DNA from: Furfurilactobacillus rossiae DSM 15814
GTDB lineage: Bacteria; Bacillota; Bacilli; Lactobacillales; Lactobacillaceae
DNA: 64,000 nucleotides
Assembly: GCF_000428925.1 (NCBI RefSeq)
Contig: NZ_AUAW01000001.1
Location: 1-64,000, forward strand
Reading direction: 5' to 3'
The stretch's first letter is position 1; each line of letters starts with the position of its first letter. Under the pieces are notes generated by a model, which did not search any database, was not told where the DNA came from, and saw only the letters and a program-made list of their open reading frames with translations. Both the position numbers and the translations under genes were made by a program. Shown piece by piece: positions 35,753-43,522 of this stretch.

Positions 35753-36577
35753 GTGATTAAAATTATTGCGAGTGATTTGGATGAAACATTATTGGATACG
35801 GATGGTTCATTAAATCAGAAAAACATTAACGCCATCAAAGCTGCCACTAAGGCGGGCGTCTATTTTGTACCAAATTCAGGTCGCGGTTATGAATCCTTCG
35901 AGGATAATTTAGTTGATCTTGGACTAGCACAACAGCCGCACCAATATAAAATTTCTTATAATGGAGCCGCTATTTTGGAAAATGCACATGACCGTGTGAT
36001 TGCGACTAATGGCATTCCCTTTAACTTAGCAAAAGGCGTATTTGATGCCGGGCGGACGTTTGATCACGTCAGTTGTCATGTTTACTTATTGGATCAGCTC
36101 TATATTTATCACCAAACACCAACAGATGCCGCTTATATGGCGTCTCGCCAGGTTCCGTTTACCAAATTAGAAGAGCCGGACATTGATTTTTTGAAGAATC
36201 GCCCAATTATGAAGGTGATTTTCGAAACACCGGATGTTAAGCGTCAGCACGAACTGGCAGACCACGTTATGGCCACTTATGGTGATGGCGTGGATGTGAC
36301 CTTTTCGTCTGGTCGCTACATTGAGTTTAATAAGAAGGGAGTGAACAAGGGCCGCGCCTTGTTGCAACTAGCTGATTTACTGGGTGTAGATCATGAAGAT
36401 ACGATGGCTGTTGGCGACAACTTTAATGATTTGCCGATGATCAAGGCGGCTGGTGTTGGCGTCGCGGTGGCCAATGCTGTTCCAGAAGTTGCCAAACAGG
36501 CTGATGTACAGACTAAGGCCACTAACGATGACGGCGCGATTGCTGAATTGGTTAATGAGTATGTACTGAAGGGATAA
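35753..36577 (+). CDS. HAD-superfamily Cof-type phosphatase
   Basis: 274 residues, GTG start behind GGGAGA. Motif I SDLDETLLDTDG at the N-terminus holds the nucleophilic Asp; motif II SSGRYIEF, motif III Lys (NKKGVNKG) and motif IV GDNFNDLPMI complete the active site. A C2B-type cap occupies about residues 85-185. Cof proteins dephosphorylate sugar phosphates, flavin or pyridoxal phosphates; the substrate is unknown. The next gene starts 5 nt after the stop. Confidence 0.9.
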   Translation: MIKIIASDLDETLLDTDGSLNQKNINAIKAATKAGVYFVPNSGRGYESFEDNLVDLGLAQQPHQYKISYNGAAILENAHDRVIATNGIPFNLAKGVFDAGRTFDHVSCHVYLLDQLYIYHQTPTDAAYMASRQVPFTKLEEPDIDFLKNRPIMKVIFETPDVKRQHELADHVMATYGDGVDVTFSSGRYIEFNKKGVNKGRALLQLADLLGVDHEDTMAVGDNFNDLPMIKAAGVGVAVANAVPEVAKQADVQTKATNDDGAIAELVNEYVLKG

Positions 36578-36582
36578 CGTGA

Positions 36583-37191
36583 ATGACAGATATTGAGACA
36601 CAACTGGCTACGGCCCAAGATCGCAGTTTATTAATTGCGATTTATAATTTTATGGATGAGGAAACCTTCTCTGTGGGTTACGTGATGGCTCAAGATGCGA
36701 CTTCGGTGTGTTTGCGGGTGATTGATCCTAACGGTGCTGTAAACGGCATACAAATCATCCAGAAGGCATTTATTTCTAAGATCCTGTTACGTTCCGATTA
36801 TTTACGGAGCACGGAAGTTTGGCAACAAACGGCCATCGCTCAACATCGTGAAGACCCGTGGCAGATTGCGCAGTGGACAGATACATTGACGCTTAATCCC
36901 GATCATTTACTAGCCTCGGCGTTGCAAACAGCGCTTACCCACAAGTGGATCATTAATCTTGGAACGTTACGTCAAATTGATGACGAGACGGCAGAGGATG
37001 CGGATTTCACTGGTTTCTTAGGTGACTTTGTTGGTGACACATTGGCCCTTAATTATTTGAACCCGTGGGATTTAAGTGACGCCTGGCAGTTGGACATGAA
37101 GCTGGATGAGATTAATTATATTCGCATTGGTGCAGGCGTCTGCGTGAATATGCAGGCACTGTTTGAAGCGTATACGGATGAGCGCTTTTAA
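36583..37191 (+). CDS. Unknown protein with two similar beta-rich halves
   Basis: 202 residues, soluble, acidic, not recognised. Two segments look related: SVGYVMAQDATSVCLRVIDP with a following QIIQKAFISKILLRSDY (about 20-65), and FTGFLGDFVGDTLALNYLNP with LDEINYIRIGAG (about 140-185). The pattern suggests duplicated small Sm-like barrels. It overlaps nothing and starts 5 nt after the HAD gene, so the two are one operon. Upstream GGGATAACGTG is a moderate ribosome site. Confidence 0.75.
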   Translation: MTDIETQLATAQDRSLLIAIYNFMDEETFSVGYVMAQDATSVCLRVIDPNGAVNGIQIIQKAFISKILLRSDYLRSTEVWQQTAIAQHREDPWQIAQWTDTLTLNPDHLLASALQTALTHKWIINLGTLRQIDDETAEDADFTGFLGDFVGDTLALNYLNPWDLSDAWQLDMKLDEINYIRIGAGVCVNMQALFEAYTDERF

Positions 37192-37296
37192 CAACCATTT
37201 TGAATGCAAAACAATCTTTTAAACTGAAAATAGGACTTGCCGTCATTCTTGAGGTCGTGTAAACTAGTATCTTGTTGAAGGGAATAACTTTAACAT

Positions 37297-37380
37297 GCCC
37301 CTGTGGCGGAATTGGCAGACGCGCAGCGTTCAGGTCGCTGTTCACCTTGGTGAGTACTGGTTCGAATCCAGCCAGGGGCA
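37297..37380 (+). tRNA. tRNA-Leu (CAG)
   Basis: 84-nt class II tRNA. The acceptor GCCCCTG pairs with CAGGGGC; the anticodon is CAG. Solitary, with its own terminator. Confidence 0.93.
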
Positions 37381-37401
37381 TAAGAAAACATTCAGTTATA
37401 A

Positions 37402-37453
37402 GAAGACCGTTTCTATGTGCTAATTTATTGGCATACAGAAACGGTCTTTTTAT
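37402..37453 (+). terminator. Terminator of tRNA-Leu(CAG)
   Basis: AAGACCGTTTCTATGT pairs with ATACAGAAACGGTCTT followed by TTTAT. Confidence 0.88.
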
Positions 37454-37470
37454 GCAGAAAGCAGTGTGTT

Positions 37471-38223
37471 ATGAAATCTAAAAGCAGAATTTTTAGTCAA
37501 TTTTATCAGCTATTCATCATTGTTTTGGCGATTATCTCTGTGGTGCTAACGCTCTTCGATCTTACTGGTGAAATTAACTTATCTTTGGCACCATATTCAA
37601 TTATTGATACTGCCATTTGGTGTATTTTTGTTGTTGATTATATCGTTGGTCTTTTCAGTGCAACATCAAAGCAGCAGTATTTCAAAGCGCATGTAATGGA
37701 TCTACTTGCGATTATTCCCGTTAATGCTGTGTTTAATCTGTTTCGTTTTGCCCGTATTTTTAGGATAATTCGTTTATTACGGATATTTCGAATGGCTGGT
37801 ATTATTGGCAAACTGCAGGATAAGCTTAGGAATTTCTTGCAAACAAATGGATTCATTTATTTGCTTTATGCCAGTATTGCAATTTTGCTTGTTGCTGCTT
37901 CGGTGTACGCCACTGTTGAAAAGATTTCCTTTGGCAATGCGTTATGGTGGGCGATTACGACCGCCACAACGGTAGGATACGGTGATATTTCCCCGCATAC
38001 TGTCATTGGCAAAGTCGTGGCAATCACATTAATGCTGATTGGAGTCGGTTTTGTTGGCATGTTGACTAGCACGTTGACGACCTATTTTACTAAAAGGAGT
38101 CAGCGTAAAACAGCAGTCTCGAACGATGAACTGTTACGGGAAATTAAGCAGTTGCACGAAGAAAACCAGTTAATGCAACAAGAAATCAGAGAATTAAATA
38201 CGTTTATCAAACGTGAGGACTAA
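37471..38223 (+). CDS. Voltage-gated potassium channel (6-TM)
   Basis: 250 residues; ATG at 37471 chosen because earlier in-frame codons overlap the tRNA terminator. Six transmembrane helices: S1-S3, an S4 voltage sensor with regularly spaced arginines (FARIFRIIRLLRIFRMAG, about residue 92), S5, pore loop with the K+ filter TTVGYGD near residue 170, and S6. A C-terminal coiled coil (about 215-248) probably assembles the tetramer. The ribosome site (AGAAAG) is weak. Ion flow role is from family knowledge. Confidence 0.9.
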   Translation: MKSKSRIFSQFYQLFIIVLAIISVVLTLFDLTGEINLSLAPYSIIDTAIWCIFVVDYIVGLFSATSKQQYFKAHVMDLLAIIPVNAVFNLFRFARIFRIIRLLRIFRMAGIIGKLQDKLRNFLQTNGFIYLLYASIAILLVAASVYATVEKISFGNALWWAITTATTVGYGDISPHTVIGKVVAITLMLIGVGFVGMLTSTLTTYFTKRSQRKTAVSNDELLREIKQLHEENQLMQQEIRELNTFIKRED

Positions 38224-38225
38224 TT

Positions 38226-38265
38226 AAGGATTACATCGATAATTGATGCAACCCTTTTTATTTTC
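38226..38265 (+). terminator. Probable terminator of the channel gene
   Basis: AAGGATTACATC pairs imperfectly with GATGCAACCCTT followed by TTTATTTT. Confidence 0.6.
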
Positions 38266-38357
38266 CAAAAGAACAAGCCTAAACGTTGACGATGGTGAAT
38301 TCAAAACGAGTTTTTTATGCAGAAATAGTGAGAAACGATTTTTTAAACGATATTGTG

Positions 38358-38385
38358 TTGACTTTTATATTATACGACATATAAT
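38358..38385 (+). promoter_or_regulatory. Promoter and possible operator of the padR operon
   Basis: TTGACT and TATAAT with 16 nt spacing. The -10 is embedded in a palindrome (ATATTAT and ATAATAT, about 38367-38387), a likely site for autoregulation by the PadR protein. Confidence 0.7.
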
Positions 38386-38414
38386 ATAGTCACAAACAAA
38401 GTAGGAGACCAAAT

Positions 38415-38459
38415 ATGTTTAAAGCACACAACGCTTCAGTTAGGAGGCCAGGCTCATGA
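38415..38459 (+). CDS. Possible 14-residue leader peptide before padR
   Basis: ATG at 38415 has GTAGGAGACC upstream and encodes 14 residues (MFKAHNASVRRPGS). Its TGA overlaps the padR ATG (ATGA). The padR ribosome site lies within the leader codons, so leader translation could control access to padR. Confidence 0.45.
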   Translation: MFKAHNASVRRPGS

Positions 38460-38806
38460 GCATTCAAGTTAGCACAGAGTTGCTAGATGGGATGGTGCTT
38501 GCGTTGCTGGATCGAGAAGATCTATACGGTTACGCATTAACACAACACATCCAATCATCCATCACAGTTTCTGAATCGACCATGTATCCAGTGCTCCGTC
38601 GGTTAAAAAAGGAAGCGTGGTTGACGACGTATGATCAACCATTTCAAGGCCGCAATCGACGGTACTATAAAATCACGACAACCGGCAAGAAACGGTTAAA
38701 AGAGATTCTGCATGAGTGGGATGCGTATAAAGACAGCTTAGATGGCATTTTTAATCCACCAGCGCACATGCAAAACAAAACGGAGGGGACAACTGATGAC
38801 AACTGA
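38456..38806 (+). CDS. PadR-family transcriptional regulator
   Basis: 116 residues. Winged-helix core: LDGMVLALLDREDLYGYALT at residues 8-27 and the recognition region SESTMYPVLRRLKKEAWL near residue 40, typical PadR, with a short C-terminal dimer helix. TAGGAGG precedes the ATG. First main gene of PadR-DUF1700-DUF4097-PspC, an arrangement seen in Firmicutes envelope-stress operons, where PadR usually represses its own operon. Confidence 0.92.
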   Translation: MSIQVSTELLDGMVLALLDREDLYGYALTQHIQSSITVSESTMYPVLRRLKKEAWLTTYDQPFQGRNRRYYKITTTGKKRLKEILHEWDAYKDSLDGIFNPPAHMQNKTEGTTDDN

Positions 38807-39431
38807 CGCCTACTTAAAAGAACTACAACGACGTTTGCACGGGTTAAGTGACAGCGAACGAGCAGACGTGATGGATTTTTATACGGAATATGTGGAAGAC
38901 GCTAACCTGACATCGGGGGATGCCATCGTTAGTAAATTGGGGACACCAAAACAACTGGCTCGCAAAGTACTCGCCGACTACTCCATTAAGGAAAATGAGA
39001 CAGCTGAACAAAAGGGCGAGCGACGAACACCACGTTCCAATGCCAACATGGTATGGATGATTATTTTGGCGATTCTGTCAACGCCAGTGACCATTCCGGC
39101 GGCTATTGCAATCGTTGCTGTGCTGTTCGCCGTAGTCGTCGTCATGATTGCACTCATTGGGTCCGGGATTGTTGTAGCAGTGGCCTTGGTTGGTGGTGCT
39201 ATTGCGGTCGCTGGCGTCTCACTGTACACCGGCGCCTACATGGTCTTTACAAACTTCTTTGTCGGCATTGCTTACTTGGGCGTTGGTCTGACTGGTGTTG
39301 GTGTCATCCTGATTTTGATCCCATTATGCTATTACATCATTCGTTTCCTGATCCAGATTTCTGCAAACTTTATTCGCTTCTTGTACCGTAAATTTTCAAA
39401 CCGGCGTCAACAGCCGAAGGGGGATCATTAA
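38796..39431 (+). CDS. DUF1700-family membrane protein
   Basis: 211 residues; ATG at 38796 (GGAGGGG upstream) overlaps the padR end by 11 bp. Residues 1-65 are the soluble DUF1700 head (TTDAYLKELQRRLHGLSDSE, then YVEDANLTSGDAIVSKLGTP). Residues 85-200 hold four or so Gly/Ala/Val-rich transmembrane helices, followed by a basic tail. Function is not established; the family travels with PadR and DUF4097 proteins. Confidence 0.88.
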   Translation: MTTDAYLKELQRRLHGLSDSERADVMDFYTEYVEDANLTSGDAIVSKLGTPKQLARKVLADYSIKENETAEQKGERRTPRSNANMVWMIILAILSTPVTIPAAIAIVAVLFAVVVVMIALIGSGIVVAVALVGGAIAVAGVSLYTGAYMVFTNFFVGIAYLGVGLTGVGVILILIPLCYYIIRFLIQISANFIRFLYRKFSNRRQQPKGDH

Positions 39432-39433
39432 TC

Positions 39434-40354
39434 ATGAAGAGAACTTTAAAAATTGGCATCGCAGTGCTCATCGTTGGTTTGATCATGGTTGCTGCCGGTG
39501 CTTTTACCCACAGTTTTAAAGACGTTACGTTTAATCATCATGGACGACCAGAACTAAGAACGACGCAAACAGTCAGCAAGAAAGTGAAGGATTTTGACGC
39601 GATAAGCGTCGACTTGAAAAGCGATCAGATTCGTATCAAGGAAGGCGACACCGCTCGTGTCCAAGTTAGCAGTACTAAAGAAGCCATGCCAACAGTTAGA
39701 TCGGTGGGGCACAAACTGGTTATCGAACAAAAACGTGCAGACAATTCGATGACCGGCTGGAGTTTTGGCCACAATCCTGAAGGTACATTTGGTCTTGGAA
39801 CATTCAATGATGCTAAACATCCCGATCGGACCGTTGTTGTGACGGTTCCGCGGGGCACTAAACTCAACAACATTAGTATTAAAGAACGTCAAGGCGCCAT
39901 CCGGATTACTGATGTTTCATCTGACACAGTCAGCATCAGCGCTCATGATGACGTGATGCTTGAACACATGACGGTCACACAGCCACTGAAAGTTAATAGT
40001 CATGACGGGAATCTTTATGTGACGGGGATGACACTAAACACACCATCCATTAAAACTGATGACGGTGCGGTTAGTCTACGAGATGTTCAATTGAACCAAG
40101 GTTCCATTCAACTGACTGACGGTACGTTCAATATGACAAATGGTGGGTTTACCGGTGCCGTTAATGTAACCAACGATGACGGCGATAATGAGATTGTTAA
40201 CGCTGATCGGAATAAGGGTTATATTCTTCATGGCGACGATGAGAATAAGTTGTTTGAGCAACACAATGAAGATGGCGGCACATTGCAACAAAATGAAACG
40301 GTGCCAGACATTATGCACTTAACTACCAATGACGGTAAAAATTCCGTACAATGA
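39434..40354 (+). CDS. DUF4097-family surface protein (LiaX-like beta domain)
   Basis: 306 residues. An N-terminal anchor helix (residues 5-25) is followed by repeated short beta strands in the DUF4097 pattern (IRIKEGD, VVVTVPRGTKLNNISIKERQ, KVNSHDGNLYV, IKTDDGAVSLRD), forming a parallel beta structure outside the membrane. Related proteins take part in sensing or limiting envelope damage by antimicrobial peptides. Begins 2 nt after the DUF1700 stop. The stress role is inferred from operon context. Confidence 0.85.
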   Translation: MKRTLKIGIAVLIVGLIMVAAGAFTHSFKDVTFNHHGRPELRTTQTVSKKVKDFDAISVDLKSDQIRIKEGDTARVQVSSTKEAMPTVRSVGHKLVIEQKRADNSMTGWSFGHNPEGTFGLGTFNDAKHPDRTVVVTVPRGTKLNNISIKERQGAIRITDVSSDTVSISAHDDVMLEHMTVTQPLKVNSHDGNLYVTGMTLNTPSIKTDDGAVSLRDVQLNQGSIQLTDGTFNMTNGGFTGAVNVTNDDGDNEIVNADRNKGYILHGDDENKLFEQHNEDGGTLQQNETVPDIMHLTTNDGKNSVQ

Positions 40355-40396
40355 AATTAACGATAATCAAACGAATAACGGGGAGGATGATTAACG

Positions 40397-40693
40397 ATGA
40401 AAAAGAAATTAACGAAGTCTAATGATAAGGTTCTGGCGGGGGTCTTTGGTGGTATTGCGGAGTACTTTGGTTGGGACATCGCCTTGACACGGGTGATCGG
40501 CGGGATTCTGATTGCCGTTTCGTTTGGCCCTGGTATTGTTGCTTATGCGATTGCTGCGCTGGTTATGCCCGACGCTGAGGGGCACCATTTCTCAGCGGAT
40601 GCATCTTATGAACGAACAGAAGACGAGCATCGCAATTCATTCGATGGCGAATTCACGGATCCAGGCAGCAAACAGAAACACGACGATCAATAA
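40397..40693 (+). CDS. PspC-domain protein
   Basis: 98 residues. PspC domain in residues 1-60: KVLAGVFGGIAEYFGWD, then a hydrophobic hairpin ending ALVMPDAEG. The C-terminal 40 residues are acidic and polar. PspC proteins sit in the membrane and report envelope stress. GGGGAGGA precedes the ATG. Last gene of the operon, followed by a terminator. Confidence 0.9.
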   Translation: MKKKLTKSNDKVLAGVFGGIAEYFGWDIALTRVIGGILIAVSFGPGIVAYAIAALVMPDAEGHHFSADASYERTEDEHRNSFDGEFTDPGSKQKHDDQ

Positions 40694-40708
40694 TTAATTG
40701 TCATCGTA

Positions 40709-40762
40709 TAAAAAAGGCCGCTAGCGCTTGACGAATTGTCAGGTGTTAGCGGTCTTTTTTAG
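40709..40762. terminator. Bidirectional terminator after the padR operon
   Basis: AAAAAGGCCGCTA pairs with TTAGCGGTCTTTTTT around an inner stem TTGAC/GTCAG. Confidence 0.88.
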
Positions 40763-40772
40763 TAATCTGAAT

Positions 40773-41468
40773 CTAATGCATCATGCTAAGGAGTTGCGTA
40801 ATCGCAACTGCGTTAATCATGAAATGAACCATGATGGAATTAAATTGTTTGTGTGTTTTTTGGTACGTAAACGCTAAAATGGCGCCCATCATAAAGTAGA
40901 GCAGGAAACTGATTGGATTGCCGGAAATGTGGCCACTGGAGAATAACACGCCAGACAGTAACACTTTAGCCCACAGGTTATTTCGTTTGAAAAAAATGTT
41001 GGTGATGACACCGCGAAAGACGAGTTCCTCTAAAAAAGGTGTTAGCAATACGGCCGATACGCCGAAGCCAACCATGGCCACCGGACTTGTTTTCATAATG
41101 GAACTGATGGCCTGATTATTTTCAGTCGATTGCGTGTGGTACAGCACCTGTTGGAGGCGCATTAATATAGCTTCACTAAAGATGATGGCCAGATAGGCCA
41201 AGATAGCGACCCCAATGTCTCTTAGCTTAAAATCATGGAACAACCGTTCACCAGACCAATGGCGAAAGCGACGGTAGGCGATCCAAATGCAGATCAGGAA
41301 GGACCCCCAGAAAGCAGCGAGGAGAATGTACCCGCTAGCGTTGGCAAACGTCGTCTTACTGGCAAAGGCCAAGATGGTAGGAGGCAGTTGAACCATAATC
41401 CAAAGTGATGCCACTTCCAAAACGCGCGGCAACCACGAAAATAAAAATGGTCGATTATCGTTTGTCAT
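40773..41468 (-). CDS. CPBP-family intramembrane metalloprotease
   Basis: 231 residues, about seven helices. Abi/CPBP motif 1 (EELVFRG, near residue 146) and motif 2 (SSGHISGNP, near residue 176) supply the Glu and His active-site residues. Roles range from prenyl-protein processing to bacteriocin immunity; here unknown. Its start overlaps the end of the small upstream membrane gene by 14 bp. Confidence 0.88.
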   Translation of the reverse strand: MTNDNRPFLFSWLPRVLEVASLWIMVQLPPTILAFASKTTFANASGYILLAAFWGSFLICIWIAYRRFRHWSGERLFHDFKLRDIGVAILAYLAIIFSEAILMRLQQVLYHTQSTENNQAISSIMKTSPVAMVGFGVSAVLLTPFLEELVFRGVITNIFFKRNNLWAKVLLSGVLFSSGHISGNPISFLLYFMMGAILAFTYQKTHKQFNSIMVHFMINAVAITQLLSMMH

Positions 41469-41670
41469 CGGAACCTCCGTCTTTTGTTTGTTGCAAACGT
41501 AGCTGCCAAACCTTGATGAGGGTCACCAACACGGTTGTTAAGATGAACGCACCAATCCACAAGGCGAAAAGGGTGACGCCGGTTAGGTGTTGGGCTTCAG
41601 TGAGCCACACAACGCCGCCGAAAATGACAATGGCAAGTACGATAATGCTGCTGGACAGAATTCTTTGCAT
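41455..41670 (-). CDS. Small two-helix membrane protein
   Basis: 71 residues with CGAGGAG ribosome site. Two transmembrane helices (IIVLAIVIFGGVVWL and LFALWIGAFILTTVLVTL) and a charged tail. It overlaps the CPBP protease gene, so the two are coupled. No family recognised. Confidence 0.75.
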   Translation of the reverse strand: MQRILSSSIIVLAIVIFGGVVWLTEAQHLTGVTLFALWIGAFILTTVLVTLIKVWQLRLQQTKDGGSDDKR

Positions 41671-41774
41671 AGCAAACTCCTCGAATTAAGATGGTCCAAT
41701 TGTATCACAGTGGTGATTTGAACATCATAGGACATAGATATGATGTCACTTGTGGTTGTCAACATTTAAACGCT

Positions 41775-41925
41775 GCCGTGGGACCAGTTTGAGACTCCGG
41801 AGAAACCGGAGTCTTTTACCTCGTTATAAGGACTCGCAAACCACGAGTCATTATAACCGCCCGTGCTGTAAAGCCAGAAAAAAGCGGGCAGCCTAATGAG
41901 TGCTAGACTGCCCGCCGAGTACAAC
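41775..41925 (+). ncRNA. Dispersed structured element, copy C (divergent or partial)
   Basis: GCCGTGGGACCAGTTTGAG opens the copy at 41775. Then come hairpin 1 (GACTCCGG/CCGGAGTC), TTTTACCTCG, and hairpin 2 (GTTATAAGGACTCG with CGAGTCATTATAAC). A third stem (CGTGCTGT with ACAACGTG, imperfect) encloses an inserted hairpin. No partner for the outer stem is seen downstream, unlike copies A, B and D. It lies head-on to the large RNA-like block to its right. Confidence 0.5.
41876..41915 (-). terminator. Terminator ending the large RNA candidate
   Basis: On the minus strand GCGGGCAG, a 16-nt loop and CTGCCCGC are followed by TTTTTTCTGG: a canonical intrinsic terminator with no gene directly upstream. 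Confidence 0.75.
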
Positions 41926-42456
41926 GTGAAGGATACTGCCCGCTATTTTGCCAACCCATTGCATTGGCCTGCATCCTACCTAAGCAGGACATGAACCGTT
42001 GCGCCAGCCCGGTTTAGAACGGGTCCGCCATGTGGTGGTCGATCTTTTGTCAAACGACTCAACCGGTTTTCATCACTTGGTGTTCCTTCTTGAGGTTAGT
42101 GTAATCTAATTTGGAGAAGAAGGGCGATTAATGTGCCTGTGGAATCAGGTAGATTATGAGGGAGAGGTACTGAATTGCGTGTTTGTCTACATGATGTTTT
42201 ACACTTTTATATTGTTGCAAAACGGTTCATGTTTACAAACTCGTTGCCTTCCACACAGCGATAACGCGCTCCAGCCCCAGAGACCTGTGCATAACACAAA
42301 ATGAGTATTGCTCGGTCTCTCCCAGGGGCTTGTCATAAACGTGTTCACGCCCCACAAGCCTGTGCATAACCCAAATTGCCTGCTGTAAAGGCAAAGAGCG
42401 CCCTCACAACAGGCAATTTATGTTATTGCTCGGCTTGCAATCGGGGGCGTTCACAC
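41884..42456 (-). ncRNA. Large structured RNA candidate, 3' part
   Basis: About 570 nt without a convincing ORF, rich in long pairings and ending in an intrinsic terminator on the minus strand. Pairings include GTGT..ACGCCCC with GGGGCGT..ACAC (42341-42353 and 42443-42456), CAAGCC/GGCTTG, GAGACC/GGTCTC and GCCCC/GGGGC. It lacks the RNase P core, the tmRNA tRNA-like end and the SRP signature. GOLLD and ROOL are large RNAs known from Lactobacillales and are the first families to test; no match is claimed. Confidence 0.4.
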
Positions 42457-42462
42457 TCTCAC

Positions 42463-42496
42463 CAAAAAAGCCACCACAACTTTCGCTGTGGCGGCA
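42463..42496 (-). terminator. GAAA-loop terminator-like hairpin
   Basis: On the minus strand GCCGCCACAGC-GAAA-GTTGTGGTGGC is followed by TTTTTTGG. It may end an upstream RNA or be an internal hairpin of one larger RNA. Confidence 0.65.
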
Positions 42497-42910
42497 CGGA
42501 AGGACAAATCCTGATCAGCAAGTAGTTTTGCCGCCCACTGATGAACGAACGTGTTTTAACATCGTGAGAGCCTCAGCGACCTTCACCATGGCTCATTAGT
42601 AGTGGCCTTTCAGCACGATGGTTGTCAACGACGTGAACCGTGCGCCGATTCACGTGACGTTTGAAACCCTTGACCATCACAGCAGGGATAGGGACAACAA
42701 TCGGATTAACCGTTTGATTTAGACAACGAGCACGTTCCAGGACTGCGACCAACCAAGCTCGTTCAACACGAGGCACTGTTGATCTGCGCTAACTTCCGCT
42801 CAGGATGGCGGTATCAACGATTGTGATGTGAAACATCGCCGTTGACGGTCGGAATTAAAGATTACGACATGACCGCTGCTCCTCTGTGAAAGCCTTGTTC
42901 CTTCTGATGG
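42463..42910 (-). ncRNA. Large structured RNA candidate, 5' part
   Basis: About 450 nt on the minus strand between a promoter-like site near 42915 and the hairpin at 42463-42496. It has clear internal stems: GATGT-GAA-ACATC within TCAACG..CGTTGA (about 42812-42845) and GCACGGTT with AACCATCGTGC (about 42614-42645). The only long frame (67 codons) has no ribosome site and no protein-like composition. It may be an independent RNA or the front of a single transcript of about 1 kb reaching 41876. Confidence 0.35.
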
Positions 42911-42945
42911 TTATAGTATATCGCCATTTAGAAAAGCACACGCAA
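42910..42945 (-). promoter_or_regulatory. Promoter-like site of the RNA candidate
   Basis: On the minus strand TTGCGT is followed after 19 nt by TATACTATAA. Spacing is long, but the -10 is good. Confidence 0.4.
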
Positions 42946-43156
42946 AATAGCGATAAAATAAGGCCGGCTGACGCTACTTTTGTTGGGCTCGATTGCTAAC
43001 TTGTTAAAAAAACAATGGCGACCTAACGGCGATAAAACAAACTGCACCACACTAAGATGGTGCATGTGATAAGATGAGACTTGATATTCGCACAGACGAT
43101 CGTTGGTTCATGATCATATATTGAACCACGTATTAATTAAGGACGTGACTTATTTA

Positions 43157-43522
43157 ATGGGTAAAATTCGTATCAATAATATGCAATTTCATACGTATAA
43201 TGGCGTTTTTCCGGAAGAAAAAAAACTGGGCCAGCGGCTGGAAATGGACGTTGAACTGAACTATCCAATTGAGACAAAAGTGCATGATGATGACCTAACA
43301 ACGACCATTCATTACGGGCATGTTTATGATGATATTGAGTCGTTCGTTTCAAATCATTCCTACGACTTAATTGAATCGTTGGCTAACAACACGTTGACGA
43401 TGCTTCAGGAAAAATATCCTGAAGCTACCGGTGTTACACTCCGCGTGCGCAAATATTCGGTCCCGATTGCCGGAATCTTTGATAACGTTGAAATTGAAGT
43501 GGCTGGTGGTGATGCGCAGTGA
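43157..43522 (+). CDS. folB: Dihydroneopterin aldolase
   Basis: 121 residues, standard FolB length. It converts dihydroneopterin to 6-hydroxymethyl-dihydropterin in folate synthesis. Start at 43157 chosen with GGACGTGA 8 nt upstream. Family signature NNMQFHTYNGVFPEEKKLGQ near residue 6 and the pterin-binding Glu region (SYDLIESLA, near residue 74). First gene of folB-folK-folE-folC-NTPase-folP. An inverted repeat TGCACCA/TGGTGCA (43043-43064) lies in the promoter region. Confidence 0.93.
   Translation: MGKIRINNMQFHTYNGVFPEEKKLGQRLEMDVELNYPIETKVHDDDLTTTIHYGHVYDDIESFVSNHSYDLIESLANNTLTMLQEKYPEATGVTLRVRKYSVPIAGIFDNVEIEVAGGDAQ

Noticed and set aside
42573-42776. 67-codon minus-strand ORF inside the large RNA-like block
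   Set aside because: No ribosome site, composition rich in Arg/Val without domain pattern, and it overlaps predicted RNA stems.
41884-42910. RNase P RNA, tmRNA or SRP RNA in the gene-free block
   Set aside because: The type B RNase P core (GAGGAAAGTCC), the tmRNA tRNA-like end and the SRP tetraloop region are all absent.
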